The notes: generated from the sequence alone by a model not told the origin. 64,000 nucleotides of DNA from Methylocaldum marinum (GCF_003584645.1 NZ_AP017928.1:1452981-1516980); one strand, 5' to 3'. Shown: positions 16,939 through 24,929, numbered from the stretch's first letter. Numbers and translations: made by a program.

Positions 16939-17005
16939 CAATGCCATTCACTCGGACGAAAATTCCGCTGCGCTCCATCTTCGCCGGTGATGGCAAACGT
17001 TAGAC
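16934..17005 (+). repeat. attC site, 72 bp
   Basis: R'' GCTAACA overlaps the stop of the HEPN-motif gene. R' is GTTAGAC. The arms gccattcactcgga and tcgccggtgatggc pair imperfectly. Confidence 0.85.
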
Positions 17006-17007
17006 CT

Positions 17008-17313
17008 ATGAACGAGCCTATATTCAAGCTGATGGCGTTCTATCTCCTCCACAGGAATTGGCGCGCCCGCATCTCAGCGAATAATGCAGCGAGCTGGATA
17101 TGGACGCTCTGGTTGCTTAGTGCACTGCAAGGAGCGTTTGCGGCGTTTTCCGCCGCTACAGGAAAGGGAGAAGCCGCTGCTATTTTGGCCGCAGGTGCGT
17201 TCCTCGGATTCGGAATCTCGGGCCTCTTTGTGCCTGCCGCGAAACGACAGCACGTAGCGTTACAGCGCATGGGGAATCCAGTTCTTTTTGGCAATTGCAG
17301 TGAAAAGGTCTAA
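17008..17313 (+). CDS. Small two-helix membrane protein (cassette)
   Basis: The 101-residue protein has two predicted membrane helices, around IWTLWLLSALQGAFAAFSAA and AAILAAGAFLGFGISGLFV, with basic flanks. The family is not recognised. The ATG at 17008, three bases after R', is chosen over an in-frame upstream ATG lying within the attC. The stop overlaps the next attC R''. Confidence 0.6.
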   Translation: MNEPIFKLMAFYLLHRNWRARISANNAASWIWTLWLLSALQGAFAAFSAATGKGEAAAILAAGAFLGFGISGLFVPAAKRQHVALQRMGNPVLFGNCSEKV

Positions 17314-17412
17314 CCACCGGCTCCAGGCGACCCGCAAAAGCGGCGCGGCATTTGTGCTCCTATCGGCGCTCGGTTGGCCGCTTTTGCGGGCGCCTGAGCC
17401 GGAACGTTATGT
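17309..17412 (+). repeat. attC site, 104 bp
   Basis: R'' is TCTAACC and R' is GTTATGT. A long stem is formed by cccgcaaaagcgg and ccgcttttgcggg. The arms are almost identical to those of the attC at 18314, although the loops differ. Confidence 0.85.
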
Positions 17413-17427
17413 TCTCGGGGGCATGGT

Positions 17428-18318
17428 TTGACGCATTACTACGCATCAGACACATACGTTGAGGCGTATCGAAAGCTAGGCGAAGCGTGCGCTTGGCTGG
17501 ATGCGCTTGGCATTGAGTATTCGAGAACCCGTGTTGGTCGGTACGAAAAGATATTCGGCGCGCTTGCTAGGCACCAGCTTGCCGGCACTCTTGACGCTTT
17601 TTACGACGAGCACTCATTCGAGTCGTGGGTAAACGCCGCCCATGAAGTTGCGGAGCTAGTGCGAATGTATGAGGGGTTGAGCGGGCAGTTCGATCCGTCG
17701 CTGATTGGTCGTCTAAAGGATTCCCTCAAAGGGCAAGAGCTATACGTGCTTGATTCCGAAAACCGTTCTGGACGTGACTTTAGTTTTGAATTGGCTACCG
17801 CAGCGAAGTTTGTGAACGTGGGGTTTGCTGTCGATTTTGGGCACGACGCGGATCTCAAGGTCCAGATGAATGGATTCACGTTCTTCGTCGAATGCAAAAG
17901 GCTCAAATCAGCACAGAAGATTCAGAGGCGAATAAAGGATGGCCTCGATCAACTTCACAAACGATACGTGAAATCTGAAAACCCGAGTATGGCACGTGGG
18001 ATGCTGGCTTTGTCTATCGGTAAGACGGTCAACGAAAAGTTAGGGCTGCTCGAAGGGAACGACCACAAGGCGTTAGGAGCAAAAGCCTTTGCGCATAACC
18101 GATCATTCGTGGAGAAATACAAGGGGTATTGGCAGGGCAAGCCAGACCGCAGGACTCTAGGAGTCGCGATCATCCTGGATACACCCGGCATAATAACCTC
18201 CAGTAGGCAACTCGTGACCTGCCACGAGGTTACTGTAAACAACAGCGTTCCAGTCAATACACCAGACCATACCCTCTTGCTTCGAATAGCGAGTCATGTA
18301 TTTCCAAAGCGAACATAA
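17428..18318 (+). CDS. PD-(D/E)XK nuclease-like protein (cassette)
   Basis: The 296-residue protein starts at a TTG. The N-terminal 100 residues are helical. The core shows FELATAAKF, then D142 in HDADLKVQ and E155-x-K157 in FTFFVECKRL. This matches the D-(x)n-ExK metal site of restriction-endonuclease-like nucleases. No DNA-binding or methylase partner is adjacent. It could be a restriction or abortive-infection nuclease or a repair nuclease; the defence role is inference. The stop lies in the next attC. The flanking attC sites share almost identical arms. Confidence 0.65.
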   Translation: MTHYYASDTYVEAYRKLGEACAWLDALGIEYSRTRVGRYEKIFGALARHQLAGTLDAFYDEHSFESWVNAAHEVAELVRMYEGLSGQFDPSLIGRLKDSLKGQELYVLDSENRSGRDFSFELATAAKFVNVGFAVDFGHDADLKVQMNGFTFFVECKRLKSAQKIQRRIKDGLDQLHKRYVKSENPSMARGMLALSIGKTVNEKLGLLEGNDHKALGAKAFAHNRSFVEKYKGYWQGKPDRRTLGVAIILDTPGIITSSRQLVTCHEVTVNNSVPVNTPDHTLLLRIASHVFPKRT

Positions 18319-18417
18319 CAATCGGTTGCAGTCCGACCCGCAAAAGCGGCGCGGCATTTCCGGTCTTCTTCACGTGATGCAGGCCGCTTTTGCGGGCGGC
18401 TGAACCAATCGTTAGCT
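18314..18417 (+). repeat. attC site, 104 bp
   Basis: R'' is CATAACA and R' is GTTAGCT. The stem arms cccgcaaaagcgg and ccgcttttgcggg match those of the attC at 17309. Confidence 0.85.
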
Positions 18418-18435
18418 ACTACATTGGGGGTTCAA

Positions 18436-18921
18436 GTGAAGTTGGTATTTCTATCCGCGGCTGCCGCGCTGAGCCTATCCGCATGTGCGTCTTCGGGCCG
18501 TGTGATGCAGCTCAATGACACAAAGATTGTTGGGCCTCGAGTTATCGCTCTCGACGCTCCAAGCGCACCTTGGGTCATTGAAATTCAGAACCGCCTAAAT
18601 CAGAAGGGTTTCCGCGTCCACCGTTGGAGCAGTCGCACGCGCGTCACCGAGCAGACTTCGGCTACTCGTTCTAAGTCGTACAACGAAGCGGAAGCGAGAT
18701 ATGTACTCGTAGTGGAAGGCTTCGCGCCCTATGACTGGGCCAACCGTTGCTTTGGTGGGGGCTTCAAGTTTGACCACATCAGCACGGATCTCGTTGACAC
18801 TTCTACCAATGAAACCGTACTCAACATCAATGGATCAGGCTACTCAGAAAATTGTCCGCCCATGAGCGGCACAATCTTCGGCGACATCGCGAACGCGGTG
18901 GATGCCGCATGGAGTCGGTAG
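18436..18921 (+). CDS. Small lipoprotein (cassette)
   Basis: The 161-residue protein has a type II signal peptide, KLVFLSAAAALSLSACAS, with lipobox LSAC, so it is probably anchored in a membrane facing the periplasm. The mature part (RVHRWSSRTRVTEQ, YVLVVEGFAPYDW, TNETVLNINGSGYSENC) suggests a small alpha/beta domain. The family is not recognised. GTG at 18436 is preferred over an in-frame TTG at 18424 because it directly begins the signal peptide. Confidence 0.65.
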   Translation: MKLVFLSAAAALSLSACASSGRVMQLNDTKIVGPRVIALDAPSAPWVIEIQNRLNQKGFRVHRWSSRTRVTEQTSATRSKSYNEAEARYVLVVEGFAPYDWANRCFGGGFKFDHISTDLVDTSTNETVLNINGSGYSENCPPMSGTIFGDIANAVDAAWSR

Positions 18922-18923
18922 TA

Positions 18924-18982
18924 GCTAACTACTCGTTCAAGCCGACGCCGCTTCGCGGCGCGGCTTAACTCAGGTGTTAGAA
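18924..18982 (+). repeat. attC site, 59 bp
   Basis: R'' is GCTAACT and R' is GTTAGAA. The arms aagccgacgccgc and gcggcgcggctt form a compact hairpin. The length equals the classical 59-base element. Confidence 0.9.
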
Positions 18983-19022
18983 CTCTCGATCAAGCGCAAT
19001 CAGATTGCGAAAGGAAGACTCT

Positions 19023-19595
19023 ATGAACTCAGCACCTTTGTCTCACGCGATCCACCTTGGCATAACCGAACTCAACCGCCGGGGAACTAATTTTAGGCCG
19101 AACACATCAAGCCTAATCGCGGAATTCAGCATGTCCTCGGGTAGTAGTGGGGTCATAGCGTTCGCCCCCGAAAATGCGGGGGATGGAAACCGTCAGGGAT
19201 ACGACTTGGTAAGGCTATCGACCCCGGACGTGCCGAACCTTGACACTACGGTCAGTGACATTTGGGAATGTGCGAAAGAGCACTACGGACTCACTGCGGC
19301 AGCAGCAATAACTGGCGCTGGCGGAATTCCAATTAGCAAGCTGCGTCTGGGTCATAAGGTCTACCCGGGCTCCAGTAAGTACACCAATCTGGTCAGTCAT
19401 TTTGGCCTGAAGTTCTTCCCCATGACAACGCTTCCGCACGGCTCCGTTGCTGCCCGAGTGGCAAAGAGCACGTTCGGCACAATTCGAGTCTTTGGAATTG
19501 TGGGGCGTGCGCTGCCATTCGTTGCAGTGGGTTTGGCGGTATTCGACGCTGTCAGCATCGGCATGTGCGCATACGAGGCGCGCAATGGAAAATGA
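19023..19595 (+). CDS. STM2901-like protein (first gene of a two-gene cassette)
   Basis: The 190-residue protein resembles the STM2901 family. The conserved part is HYGLTAAAAITGAGGIPISK, followed by FGLKFFPMTTLP and a C-terminal hydrophobic region (RVFGIVGRALPFVAVGLAVF). A membrane-inserting or colicin-like role is possible but unproven. The ATG at 19023 is preferred over an upstream ATG. The last 11 bases overlap the DUF1493 gene, and in Salmonella, as I recall, STM2901 also neighbours a DUF1493 protein. The overlap and partnership suggest a functional pair carried on one cassette. Confidence 0.6.
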   Translation: MNSAPLSHAIHLGITELNRRGTNFRPNTSSLIAEFSMSSGSSGVIAFAPENAGDGNRQGYDLVRLSTPDVPNLDTTVSDIWECAKEHYGLTAAAAITGAGGIPISKLRLGHKVYPGSSKYTNLVSHFGLKFFPMTTLPHGSVAARVAKSTFGTIRVFGIVGRALPFVAVGLAVFDAVSIGMCAYEARNGK

Positions 19596-19860
19596 TAATG
19601 GCGGCCTTGCTCAAAAGGATCAGGTAATCGAAACCGTTATCGACATTTTCGTCCGTGTAATCGGGTTCATCGAACGGGAGAACGTTTCTAGATCCACTAA
19701 CCCGGCGAAGGATTTCCACATCGATACAGATGACCTATCGCTCTTTATTGAAGAGGTCGAAAAGCACTTCCACATTGGCGCATCCCAGAGTGAATGGTTC
19801 AGCATTGATGGAACGATTGAAAGTGTCGCGAGCCTCGTTTTGCGCCATTTGTCGAAGTAG
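19585..19860 (+). CDS. DUF1493 (acyl-carrier-like) protein
   Basis: The 91-residue protein matches DUF1493: DDLSLFIEEVEKHFHIGASQ, then IESVASLVLRHL. The fold resembles acyl carrier proteins, but the attachment Ser motif DSL is absent, so carrier activity is doubtful. It starts inside the end of the upstream gene, which indicates translational coupling. An attC follows about 24 bases after the stop. Confidence 0.7.
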   Translation: MENDNGGLAQKDQVIETVIDIFVRVIGFIERENVSRSTNPAKDFHIDTDDLSLFIEEVEKHFHIGASQSEWFSIDGTIESVASLVLRHLSK

Positions 19861-19883
19861 GCTTCGTGATTCCTTTCCCAAGT

Positions 19884-19978
19884 TCTAACGGCCACGTCAA
19901 CCGGACCGCCCACAAGCTGCGCTTGTGGGTTCCCTCCGCGCTACGCGCTTCGGCGGCCGGTTACGTGGAACGTTAGGC
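19884..19978 (+). repeat. attC site, 95 bp
   Basis: R'' is TCTAACG and R' is GTTAGGC. The arms gccacgtcaaccggaccgcc and ggcggccggttacgtgg pair, with a cacaagctgcgcttgtg hairpin in the loop. Confidence 0.9.
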
Positions 19979-19996
19979 TTGGGTTAGGGCTTCGCC

Positions 19997-20419
19997 ATGA
20001 CGGAACGCACAGAGTATTTCGAGGACGCAGACGCAATCGTTACGGCCGTTTTGCTCGGGGATTTTGACGCCGCAGAACTGTTGGTGAAACGTGGAGTAGA
20101 CATCAACGCTCAGGACGAAATTGGCCGAACCGCAATAATGATGGCTATCGAGGAAGACTGGGCTGGTACTGCGTGGGTTGAGTTTCTGATTGAGAACGGA
20201 GCCGACGTAAATGCCTTGGACAAAGACGGTGACTCAGCTCTGGATATTGCAAAGTACCGTCGGCGTAATGACATTGTCGAGCTTTTGCTCGCAAACGGAG
20301 CAAAAGGGAAAGATGGCGCGTCGGCTAAGGAACTGCGCGACGACTCGATCTACGCCGCATTTGAGCAGGCAGACGTTGTAAAGCGCTTGGTCGCAGAAAT
20401 TGAAAAGAAGAAGCCCTAA
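19997..20419 (+). CDS. Ankyrin-repeat protein (cassette)
   Basis: The 140-residue protein contains about three ankyrin repeats: DAELLVKRGVDINAQD-type, VEFLIENGADVNALDKDG and DIVELLLANGAK. There is no signal peptide or enzymatic domain, so it is probably a cytoplasmic protein-binding scaffold or inhibitor. The partner is unknown. The stop codon overlaps an R'' box. Confidence 0.85.
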   Translation: MTERTEYFEDADAIVTAVLLGDFDAAELLVKRGVDINAQDEIGRTAIMMAIEEDWAGTAWVEFLIENGADVNALDKDGDSALDIAKYRRRNDIVELLLANGAKGKDGASAKELRDDSIYAAFEQADVVKRLVAEIEKKKP

Positions 20420-20500
20420 CCCGGCGGTCGACCTCGCTCCCTTCGGTCGCTGGACGCTGCGCGATGAAGCCGCGCAGCGCCGGTCACCTCTACGATAGAC
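20416..20500 (+). repeat. attC-like site with variant R'
   Basis: R'' CCTAACC is normal and an imperfect palindrome follows. The expected R' reads GATAGAC instead of GTTRRRY. Its right half (gccgcgcagcgccggt...ctctacgat) is shared with the attC-like site near 34066-34126. Recombination at GTT would not be possible here without the triplet. Confidence 0.45.
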
Positions 20501-20681
20501 CCCTCACCCTTCACCCCTTCCGTTTCACCCTCTCTTGTCTCTTGGATTGCAGTTATCAATAGCTGTGTTACTGGGTACCGCTGCCGGTGTCTGAACCAGT
20601 GCATGTAATTACAGGGTACTGTGTTACTAAGCGACGTACCCCTTTGTCTTACCGATTTCCGTACTTAAGTGTCCCTTATAT

Positions 20682-22125
20682 CAGCCCTTTTAAGGTGTCC
20701 GCTATTGATCCCGGAGCAACTTGTACGTGGAGACATGGGGCTGTTTGGGATCATACGGTTTTTTCTGGGGAGGCTTTTTGGGGCCGCGTCCATGTTTTTT
20801 GAGGCTGTCCAAGCGGACGTTCCGCGCCACGTCGCGAAGCCAATGAGCGAACTGGACCGGAGGACAGGTCGCCAGGAATTGCCAGTCGAGGGCCTCGCCC
20901 AGCAGGAGCAGTGCGCGGAAAGTCGCGCTGATCTCATGCGCGATGTAATAGGAGGACACGCCCTTAGAGACGGGTTCCGAGTGGGCACTGTCGAGCGCTG
21001 CACGCATGACCGAGAAGACGTTGTAAGCGACCAGGGCCAGGCAAAATCCGAACAGAGCCGCTCGCGGATAGGCCAGCGTATTGAGTTCCGAGGCGAAGTG
21101 CTGCTCGAGGTGTTGGAACGCGGTTTCCAGGGTCCAGCGCTTCCGGTACAGGCGGGCCACGGTGGCGGCGTCAACCGTGTCTGGCAGGTCGGTGAGCACG
21201 TCGAGATGAGTGTCGCCGTCGCGGGTCGGTGCGGGGAGTTCGATGCGGACGCACCGGTAGGTGCGGCCTTCCACTTCGATCCGTTGCTCGAAGAGGCGCT
21301 GGCCCGCCTCCCCCCCGACAGCCGGGGCGAAGGGGGTTTGTTCCCCGAAGGGGAGGCTCCTGTGCCGGCGCACCACCACCGCAGCCTGACGTTCCCGGAG
21401 GCCCCGCAGGAAGCCGAGGGTGCAGAAGTTGCGGTCGGCGATCCACACCTCTCCGGCCTGGACGGTCGGCAGCACGGCTTCCAGCAACGACCGTTCCTGG
21501 GCGTGGCCGTCCTCGCAAGGGACGACCTCGACCAGCAGGCGGCGCTCCGGGTCCAGCACGACCAGGGACTTGCCCGGCAACGCGGCCGCGGCAAGCCCCT
21601 GGTGGACGCCCAGCCGCTTCTCGCTGGCTTCCAGGCAATTCCCGTCCAGGATGCGCACGGCATAGCCGGGCAACCAGGGTTTCGGCGGGCAGTCCAGGGC
21701 GTCGAGGAGGGCCGATAAATCCCGTGCGGTCTCCCGGACCAGCGCCGCCGAGACGGCGACTTCGATCCCTTTGAGCTTGTCATACAGGGCGACGACCGAG
21801 ACGTTCAGTTCCTGCTGGCGGTCTTGGTACGCGGCGTGGGTCGAGGGATACACGCGCAGAACGACGGAGAGCAGCAGATCGCAGACCGTGGAGAACAACA
21901 AGTCACGGGTGTATTGCTCGCGCGCGTGCGCTTCGAACAAAGCCTCCAGCCGTTCCGCGGCAAAGCAGCGCTCCAATAACCCGCGCAGCAAGCTCGAGAG
22001 GGGCATTTTCCGGCAGAGCAGTTCAATCATAACGAGTGGGGTATTTGAGGTTATAGGCGGGGTGAAATCAAATCAGGAATCAGGGCAGACATACTCGCGT
22101 TTTTGATTCCACCTTTAAAGGGCTG
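20682..22125 (-). mobile_element. IS4-family insertion sequence (1444 bp)
   Basis: The ends cagcccttttaaggtg and cacctttaaagggctg are near-perfect inverted repeats. A 13-bp direct repeat, gtgtcccttatat, lies immediately outside both ends (20669-20681 and 22126-22138). It is a target duplication of the size typical for IS4. The duplication and intact transposase suggest a recent insertion. Confidence 0.93.
20702..22030 (-). CDS. IS4-family DDE transposase
   Basis: The 442-residue transposase has DDE residues in ILDGNCLEA and WIADRNFCT and the IS4 YREK signature in YRKRWTLETAFQHLEQHF. The C-terminus is basic and proline-rich (GRGPKKPPQKKPYDPKQP). It appears full length and catalyses cut-and-paste transposition of its own element. 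A long frame on the opposite strand is a shadow. Confidence 0.93.
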   Translation of the reverse strand: MIELLCRKMPLSSLLRGLLERCFAAERLEALFEAHAREQYTRDLLFSTVCDLLLSVVLRVYPSTHAAYQDRQQELNVSVVALYDKLKGIEVAVSAALVRETARDLSALLDALDCPPKPWLPGYAVRILDGNCLEASEKRLGVHQGLAAAALPGKSLVVLDPERRLLVEVVPCEDGHAQERSLLEAVLPTVQAGEVWIADRNFCTLGFLRGLRERQAAVVVRRHRSLPFGEQTPFAPAVGGEAGQRLFEQRIEVEGRTYRCVRIELPAPTRDGDTHLDVLTDLPDTVDAATVARLYRKRWTLETAFQHLEQHFASELNTLAYPRAALFGFCLALVAYNVFSVMRAALDSAHSEPVSKGVSSYYIAHEISATFRALLLLGEALDWQFLATCPPVQFAHWLRDVARNVRLDSLKKHGRGPKKPPQKKPYDPKQPHVSTYKLLRDQ

Positions 22126-22138
22126 GTGTCCCTTATAT

Positions 22139-22364
22139 CTAGTCTAGGGACGGCGGCTCCGTCCGTCCGCGCGCGCTGGGCGCGTGCTGCGGGCGGGCGG
22201 ATCGCCTCTCTTAAAACCCCTTTGGTCTACATGAAGGCCGTGCTTGATTGGAGGACGCAGGTGAGTGATTCGCTTCGCTCAGGGACAGCATGCTGACGCA
22301 TGTCCCCGTGTCAGGACGGCTGACACGTCTTGGAAGCTTTGATGACACGAGGCCAGGCCGCTAG
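22139..22364. other. Gene-free stretch between IS4 and the next attC
   Basis: No coding sequence is supported. A GC-rich imperfect palindrome around 22145-22200 (ggacggcggctccgtccgtcc) could be part of a decayed attC, but R boxes are not evident. Confidence 0.4.
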
Positions 22365-22468
22365 CCTAACCTTGACGTTCAAGGGGACGTAAGATGCATT
22401 GCAGCAGTTCGCAAGGCCGTTTACGATGACGTTATCGGGGCTAGCCGCCCCTTAACTCAGCGTTGGGA
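22365..22468 (+). repeat. attC site, 104 bp
   Basis: R'' is CCTAACC and R' is GTTGGGA. The inner arms ttcaagggg and ccccttaa pair. No gene for this cassette is identified upstream, where the IS4 element sits. Confidence 0.75.
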
Positions 22469-22477
22469 GTACCGCAC

Positions 22478-23032
22478 ATGAGGAAAGAATACGGAGTCGC
22501 GCTTCGTGAGTTGTTTACTGAAGGGCTTACGCATGCTTGCCCTCAATTCACTCTTGTCAAGAAGCATTCTGCGCTGGCTGGCTTTCCTGGTGAACGAACA
22601 TACTGCTGGCGGTTCTCGGAGACCATCTTCCTTTGGGTAGTGCTGATCCCGGATGGGAAGCGGGAAGCCTTTTTCGTCGAGGTGGGTTGGTCGAGGAAGG
22701 GACGGTTCCCCCAGCTCACGATACGGCCGTCATTGGCACGCCCCCCTGATGCTGGGTCCGAGGATGAGTACCTCTGCCGCCTCGGAGAGCTATCACGTGG
22801 CAACGACTTCGGATGGGTTGTTGAGGAGCTACGTTTAGGCGCGACACAAAAGGAAATGATGGCCTACATCACCGCGCAGACCCAGCCGATTTCTCCGGAA
22901 GTGGCTCGCGCTCGCGTCCTTCCACTCGTGGAGGAGGCCCTCCGGGAGCTGGTCCAGCATGGGCTGTCGTTTCTTAACAGGCACGCCCAACCATGCCCTC
23001 CAGGGAACGCGCTGCAAGCGGCGCGTCCCTGA
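22478..23032 (+). CDS. Hypothetical cytoplasmic protein (cassette)
   Basis: The 184-residue protein starts 10 bases after R'. It has Trp- and aromatic-rich beta segments (YCWRFSETIFLWVVLIP, AFFVEVGWSRKGRFPQL) and a helical C-terminus (VARARVLPLVEEALRELVQHG). The family is not recognised. The last 15 codons lie within the following attC, more overlap than usual, so the C-terminus may have been extended by loss of an earlier stop. Confidence 0.6.
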   Translation: MRKEYGVALRELFTEGLTHACPQFTLVKKHSALAGFPGERTYCWRFSETIFLWVVLIPDGKREAFFVEVGWSRKGRFPQLTIRPSLARPPDAGSEDEYLCRLGELSRGNDFGWVVEELRLGATQKEMMAYITAQTQPISPEVARARVLPLVEEALRELVQHGLSFLNRHAQPCPPGNALQAARP

Positions 23033-23047
23033 GCTACGACGTTAGGC
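22986..23047 (+). repeat. attC site, 62 bp
   Basis: R'' is CCCAACC and R' is GTTAGGC. The arms cagggaacgcgc and gcgcgtccctg pair well. The site overlaps the end of the preceding frame. Confidence 0.8.
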
Positions 23048-23070
23048 TGTTGAACAAGGGGACGTGCTAA

Positions 23071-23481
23071 ATGACTGTATTCCGTGGTGGCTGTCTTTGT
23101 GGTGCCGTGCGTTATGAAACTACCTCTGACCCGTTGAACCAGAGGGTATGTCACTGTAGGGGGTGTCAAAAAGTTATCGGCGCTGCTTTCAATGCTCGTG
23201 TACTCATGCGCATCGAACATGTTGCCATCTCTGGCCCAGTCAGCATATTTCACTCTTCAGAAACTCTTGAGCGCGGTTTTTGTTCACATTGCGGTTCAAG
23301 CATTTTCTCACGGCGTGTTTCTGCTGGAGTCATCGGCTTAACAGTCGGCAGCCTCGACGAGCCGTCATTGTTCAAACCTGACATGCACTTTTGGGTATCT
23401 TCAAAGCAACAGTGGCTAAAAATTACAGATAGCCTGCCGCAATATTCAGAAAGCCCGCCATCTTTGGGTTATGAGCCATGA
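23071..23481 (+). CDS. GFA (CENP-V/glutathione-dependent formaldehyde-activating) family protein
   Basis: The 136-residue zinc protein has the family Cys motifs in order: GGCLCGAVRYET, CHCRGCQK and FCSHCGSSIF, then a conserved LDEPSLFKPDMHFWVSSK region. The fold binds glutathione or related thiol adducts. Formaldehyde activation was claimed for one member but is uncertain for most. The length is normal. A formaldehyde-related role would suit a methylotroph, but that is inference. Confidence 0.88.
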   Translation: MTVFRGGCLCGAVRYETTSDPLNQRVCHCRGCQKVIGAAFNARVLMRIEHVAISGPVSIFHSSETLERGFCSHCGSSIFSRRVSAGVIGLTVGSLDEPSLFKPDMHFWVSSKQQWLKITDSLPQYSESPPSLGYEP

Positions 23482-23498
23482 GTATTTTCGGTTGTTGG

Positions 23499-23686
23499 CC
23501 TAACATTGCATTCGAGGTGGTCTGGGCAAAAAGCCGCACAGGCACCACAACCCTATGTTACTGTGAAAGTCATCGTGGGAGCGACGCCTACGTCGCGATT
23601 AGAGCCGCGCAAGTCGCGACGAAGGCGTCGCTCCCACGATGACTTTCATTTCCCGGGGTGATGCGGCGCTTTCATGATCGTTAGGC
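23499..23686 (+). repeat. attC site enlarged by an inserted palindrome (188 bp)
   Basis: R'' is CCTAACA and R' is GTTAGGC. The outer arms aaaaagccgca and tgcggcgctttc pair. An 83-bp perfect-armed palindrome occupies 23565-23647, so the original site was about 105 bp. Confidence 0.8.
23565..23647. repeat. REP/MITE-like palindrome inserted in an attC
   Basis: The arms gaaagtcatcgtgggagcga and tcgctcccacgatgactttc are perfect inverted repeats. They resemble REP-type sequences with a GTGGGAGCGAC core mobilised by RAYT transposases. It sits in the loop of the attC. Confidence 0.85.
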
Positions 23687-23696
23687 GAATAAAATC

Positions 23697-24287
23697 ATGG
23701 GAACTGCGTCATACAAAGAAATCTTGAGCGCCATTGCCATTGCGCTCACTTTTGCGGCATTTATTCCCTATATCCGTGCAATCGTTAGCGGCACCATCAA
23801 ACCCCATGTGTTCTCTTGGGTCATTTGGGGCGTAACCACTTTCGTGGTATTTCTTGCGCAGCTCGAAGCTAAAGGTGGGGTGGGTGCTTGGCCTATCGGG
23901 GTTTCTGGTAGTATCACAATATTTATTGCGCTCTTGGCTTTCGTGAAGCGATCAGATATTACAATCACAACAACAGACTGGCTATTTTTTGTCTCCGCCT
24001 TGTCTTCTTTGCCGCTCTGGTTCCTCACGTCTGACCCATTGTGGGCTGTTGTCATTCTTACAACCGTGGATGTACTTGGGTTCGGGCCAACGGTCAGGAA
24101 GATCTATAGTTTTCCGCATTCTGAGTCTTTGCTGTTCTTCGCTCTGTTCGCCGCCCGCAATCTCATCGTCATTGTGGCGCTTGAAACTCACTCGGTAACA
24201 ACAGTTTTGTTTCCTTCGGTTATTGCGGCGGCGTGTATGCTGCTAATGGCAATGGCAACGTATCGAAGGAGAGTGTTAGCAACGTGA
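23697..24287 (+). CDS. Multi-pass membrane protein (cassette)
   Basis: The 196-residue protein has about six hydrophobic helices. The N-terminal part (PYIRAIVSGTIKPHVFSWVI) faintly recalls PQ-loop/SWEET-like transporters, but I do not assign it. The ATG lies 11 bases after R'. It is an inner-membrane protein with unknown substrate. Confidence 0.6.
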   Translation: MGTASYKEILSAIAIALTFAAFIPYIRAIVSGTIKPHVFSWVIWGVTTFVVFLAQLEAKGGVGAWPIGVSGSITIFIALLAFVKRSDITITTTDWLFFVSALSSLPLWFLTSDPLWAVVILTTVDVLGFGPTVRKIYSFPHSESLLFFALFAARNLIVIVALETHSVTTVLFPSVIAAACMLLMAMATYRRRVLAT

Positions 24288-24304
24288 GAGAACAAAACAA
24301 ATCG

Positions 24305-24390
24305 CCTAACAACGCCATCAACTCGGACAGTGAAAAGCGGGGCGACTTCGTCGCCCCGCTTTTCACTGCCGGTTATGGCGAACGTTATGC
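24305..24390 (+). repeat. attC site, 86 bp
   Basis: R'' is CCTAACA and R' is GTTATGC. The stem agtgaaaagcggggcgac / gtcgccccgcttttcact is perfect over 18 bp. Confidence 0.92.
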
Positions 24391-24408
24391 ATTTAAGAGG
24401 AACGAGCG

Positions 24409-24858
24409 TTGAAGAAGATTTTGTATGTAGACATGGACAATGTGTTAGTCGACTTCCCATCTGGTATTGAACAGCTGGACGCTTCGGTAACACAGGAGTT
24501 CGCCGGAAGGCTCGACGAAGTTCCTGGCATCTTCTCCTTAATGTCTCCAATACCAGGCGCCGTTGAGGCATTTCATGAATTGTCGGAGTTATTCGATACA
24601 TACATATTGTCAACAGCACCATGGGAAAATCCATCCGCATGGAGCGACAAACTTCTGTGGGTGAAAAACCATATCGGCAAGAGCGCACATAAGAGGCTGA
24701 TTCTTACCCACCATAAAAATCTAAATGATGGGCACTTCCTTGTAGATGATCGCACAAAAAACGGTGCCGATCGGTTCTCTGGAGAGCACATTCACTTTGG
24801 CACAGAGCGTTTCCCAGATTGGAAAATTGTTCTGGCGTATTTAAGGCAAAATGCATAA
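24409..24858 (+). CDS. HAD 5'(3')-deoxyribonucleotidase-like protein (cassette)
   Basis: The 149-residue protein starts at TTG. HAD motif I is YVDMDNVLVDF (D8 nucleophile, D10 acid), motif II is in YILSTAPWENPSAW, and motif III/IV is in FLVDDRTKNGADRF. This pattern matches the NT5C 5'(3')-deoxyribonucleotidase family, which dephosphorylates deoxynucleoside monophosphates. Nucleotide depletion is a known phage-defence strategy, but a simple salvage role is equally possible. The stop overlaps the next R''. Confidence 0.85.
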   Translation: MKKILYVDMDNVLVDFPSGIEQLDASVTQEFAGRLDEVPGIFSLMSPIPGAVEAFHELSELFDTYILSTAPWENPSAWSDKLLWVKNHIGKSAHKRLILTHHKNLNDGHFLVDDRTKNGADRFSGEHIHFGTERFPDWKIVLAYLRQNA

Positions 24859-24929
24859 CACGTCGCTCAACCTGACTCGCTACGTCGGCGCTTCGCGCCT
24901 CGTAGCTCGCAGGTTAGCTTGGCGTTAGG
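24854..24929 (+). repeat. attC site, 76 bp
   Basis: R'' is CATAACA and R' is GTTAGGG. The arms gctcaacctgactcgctacg and cgtagctcgcaggttagc pair with a small loop. Confidence 0.9.

Noticed and set aside
20669-21718. Long + strand frame across the IS4 element
   Set aside because: It is antisense to an intact IS4 transposase with clear DDE and YREK motifs.
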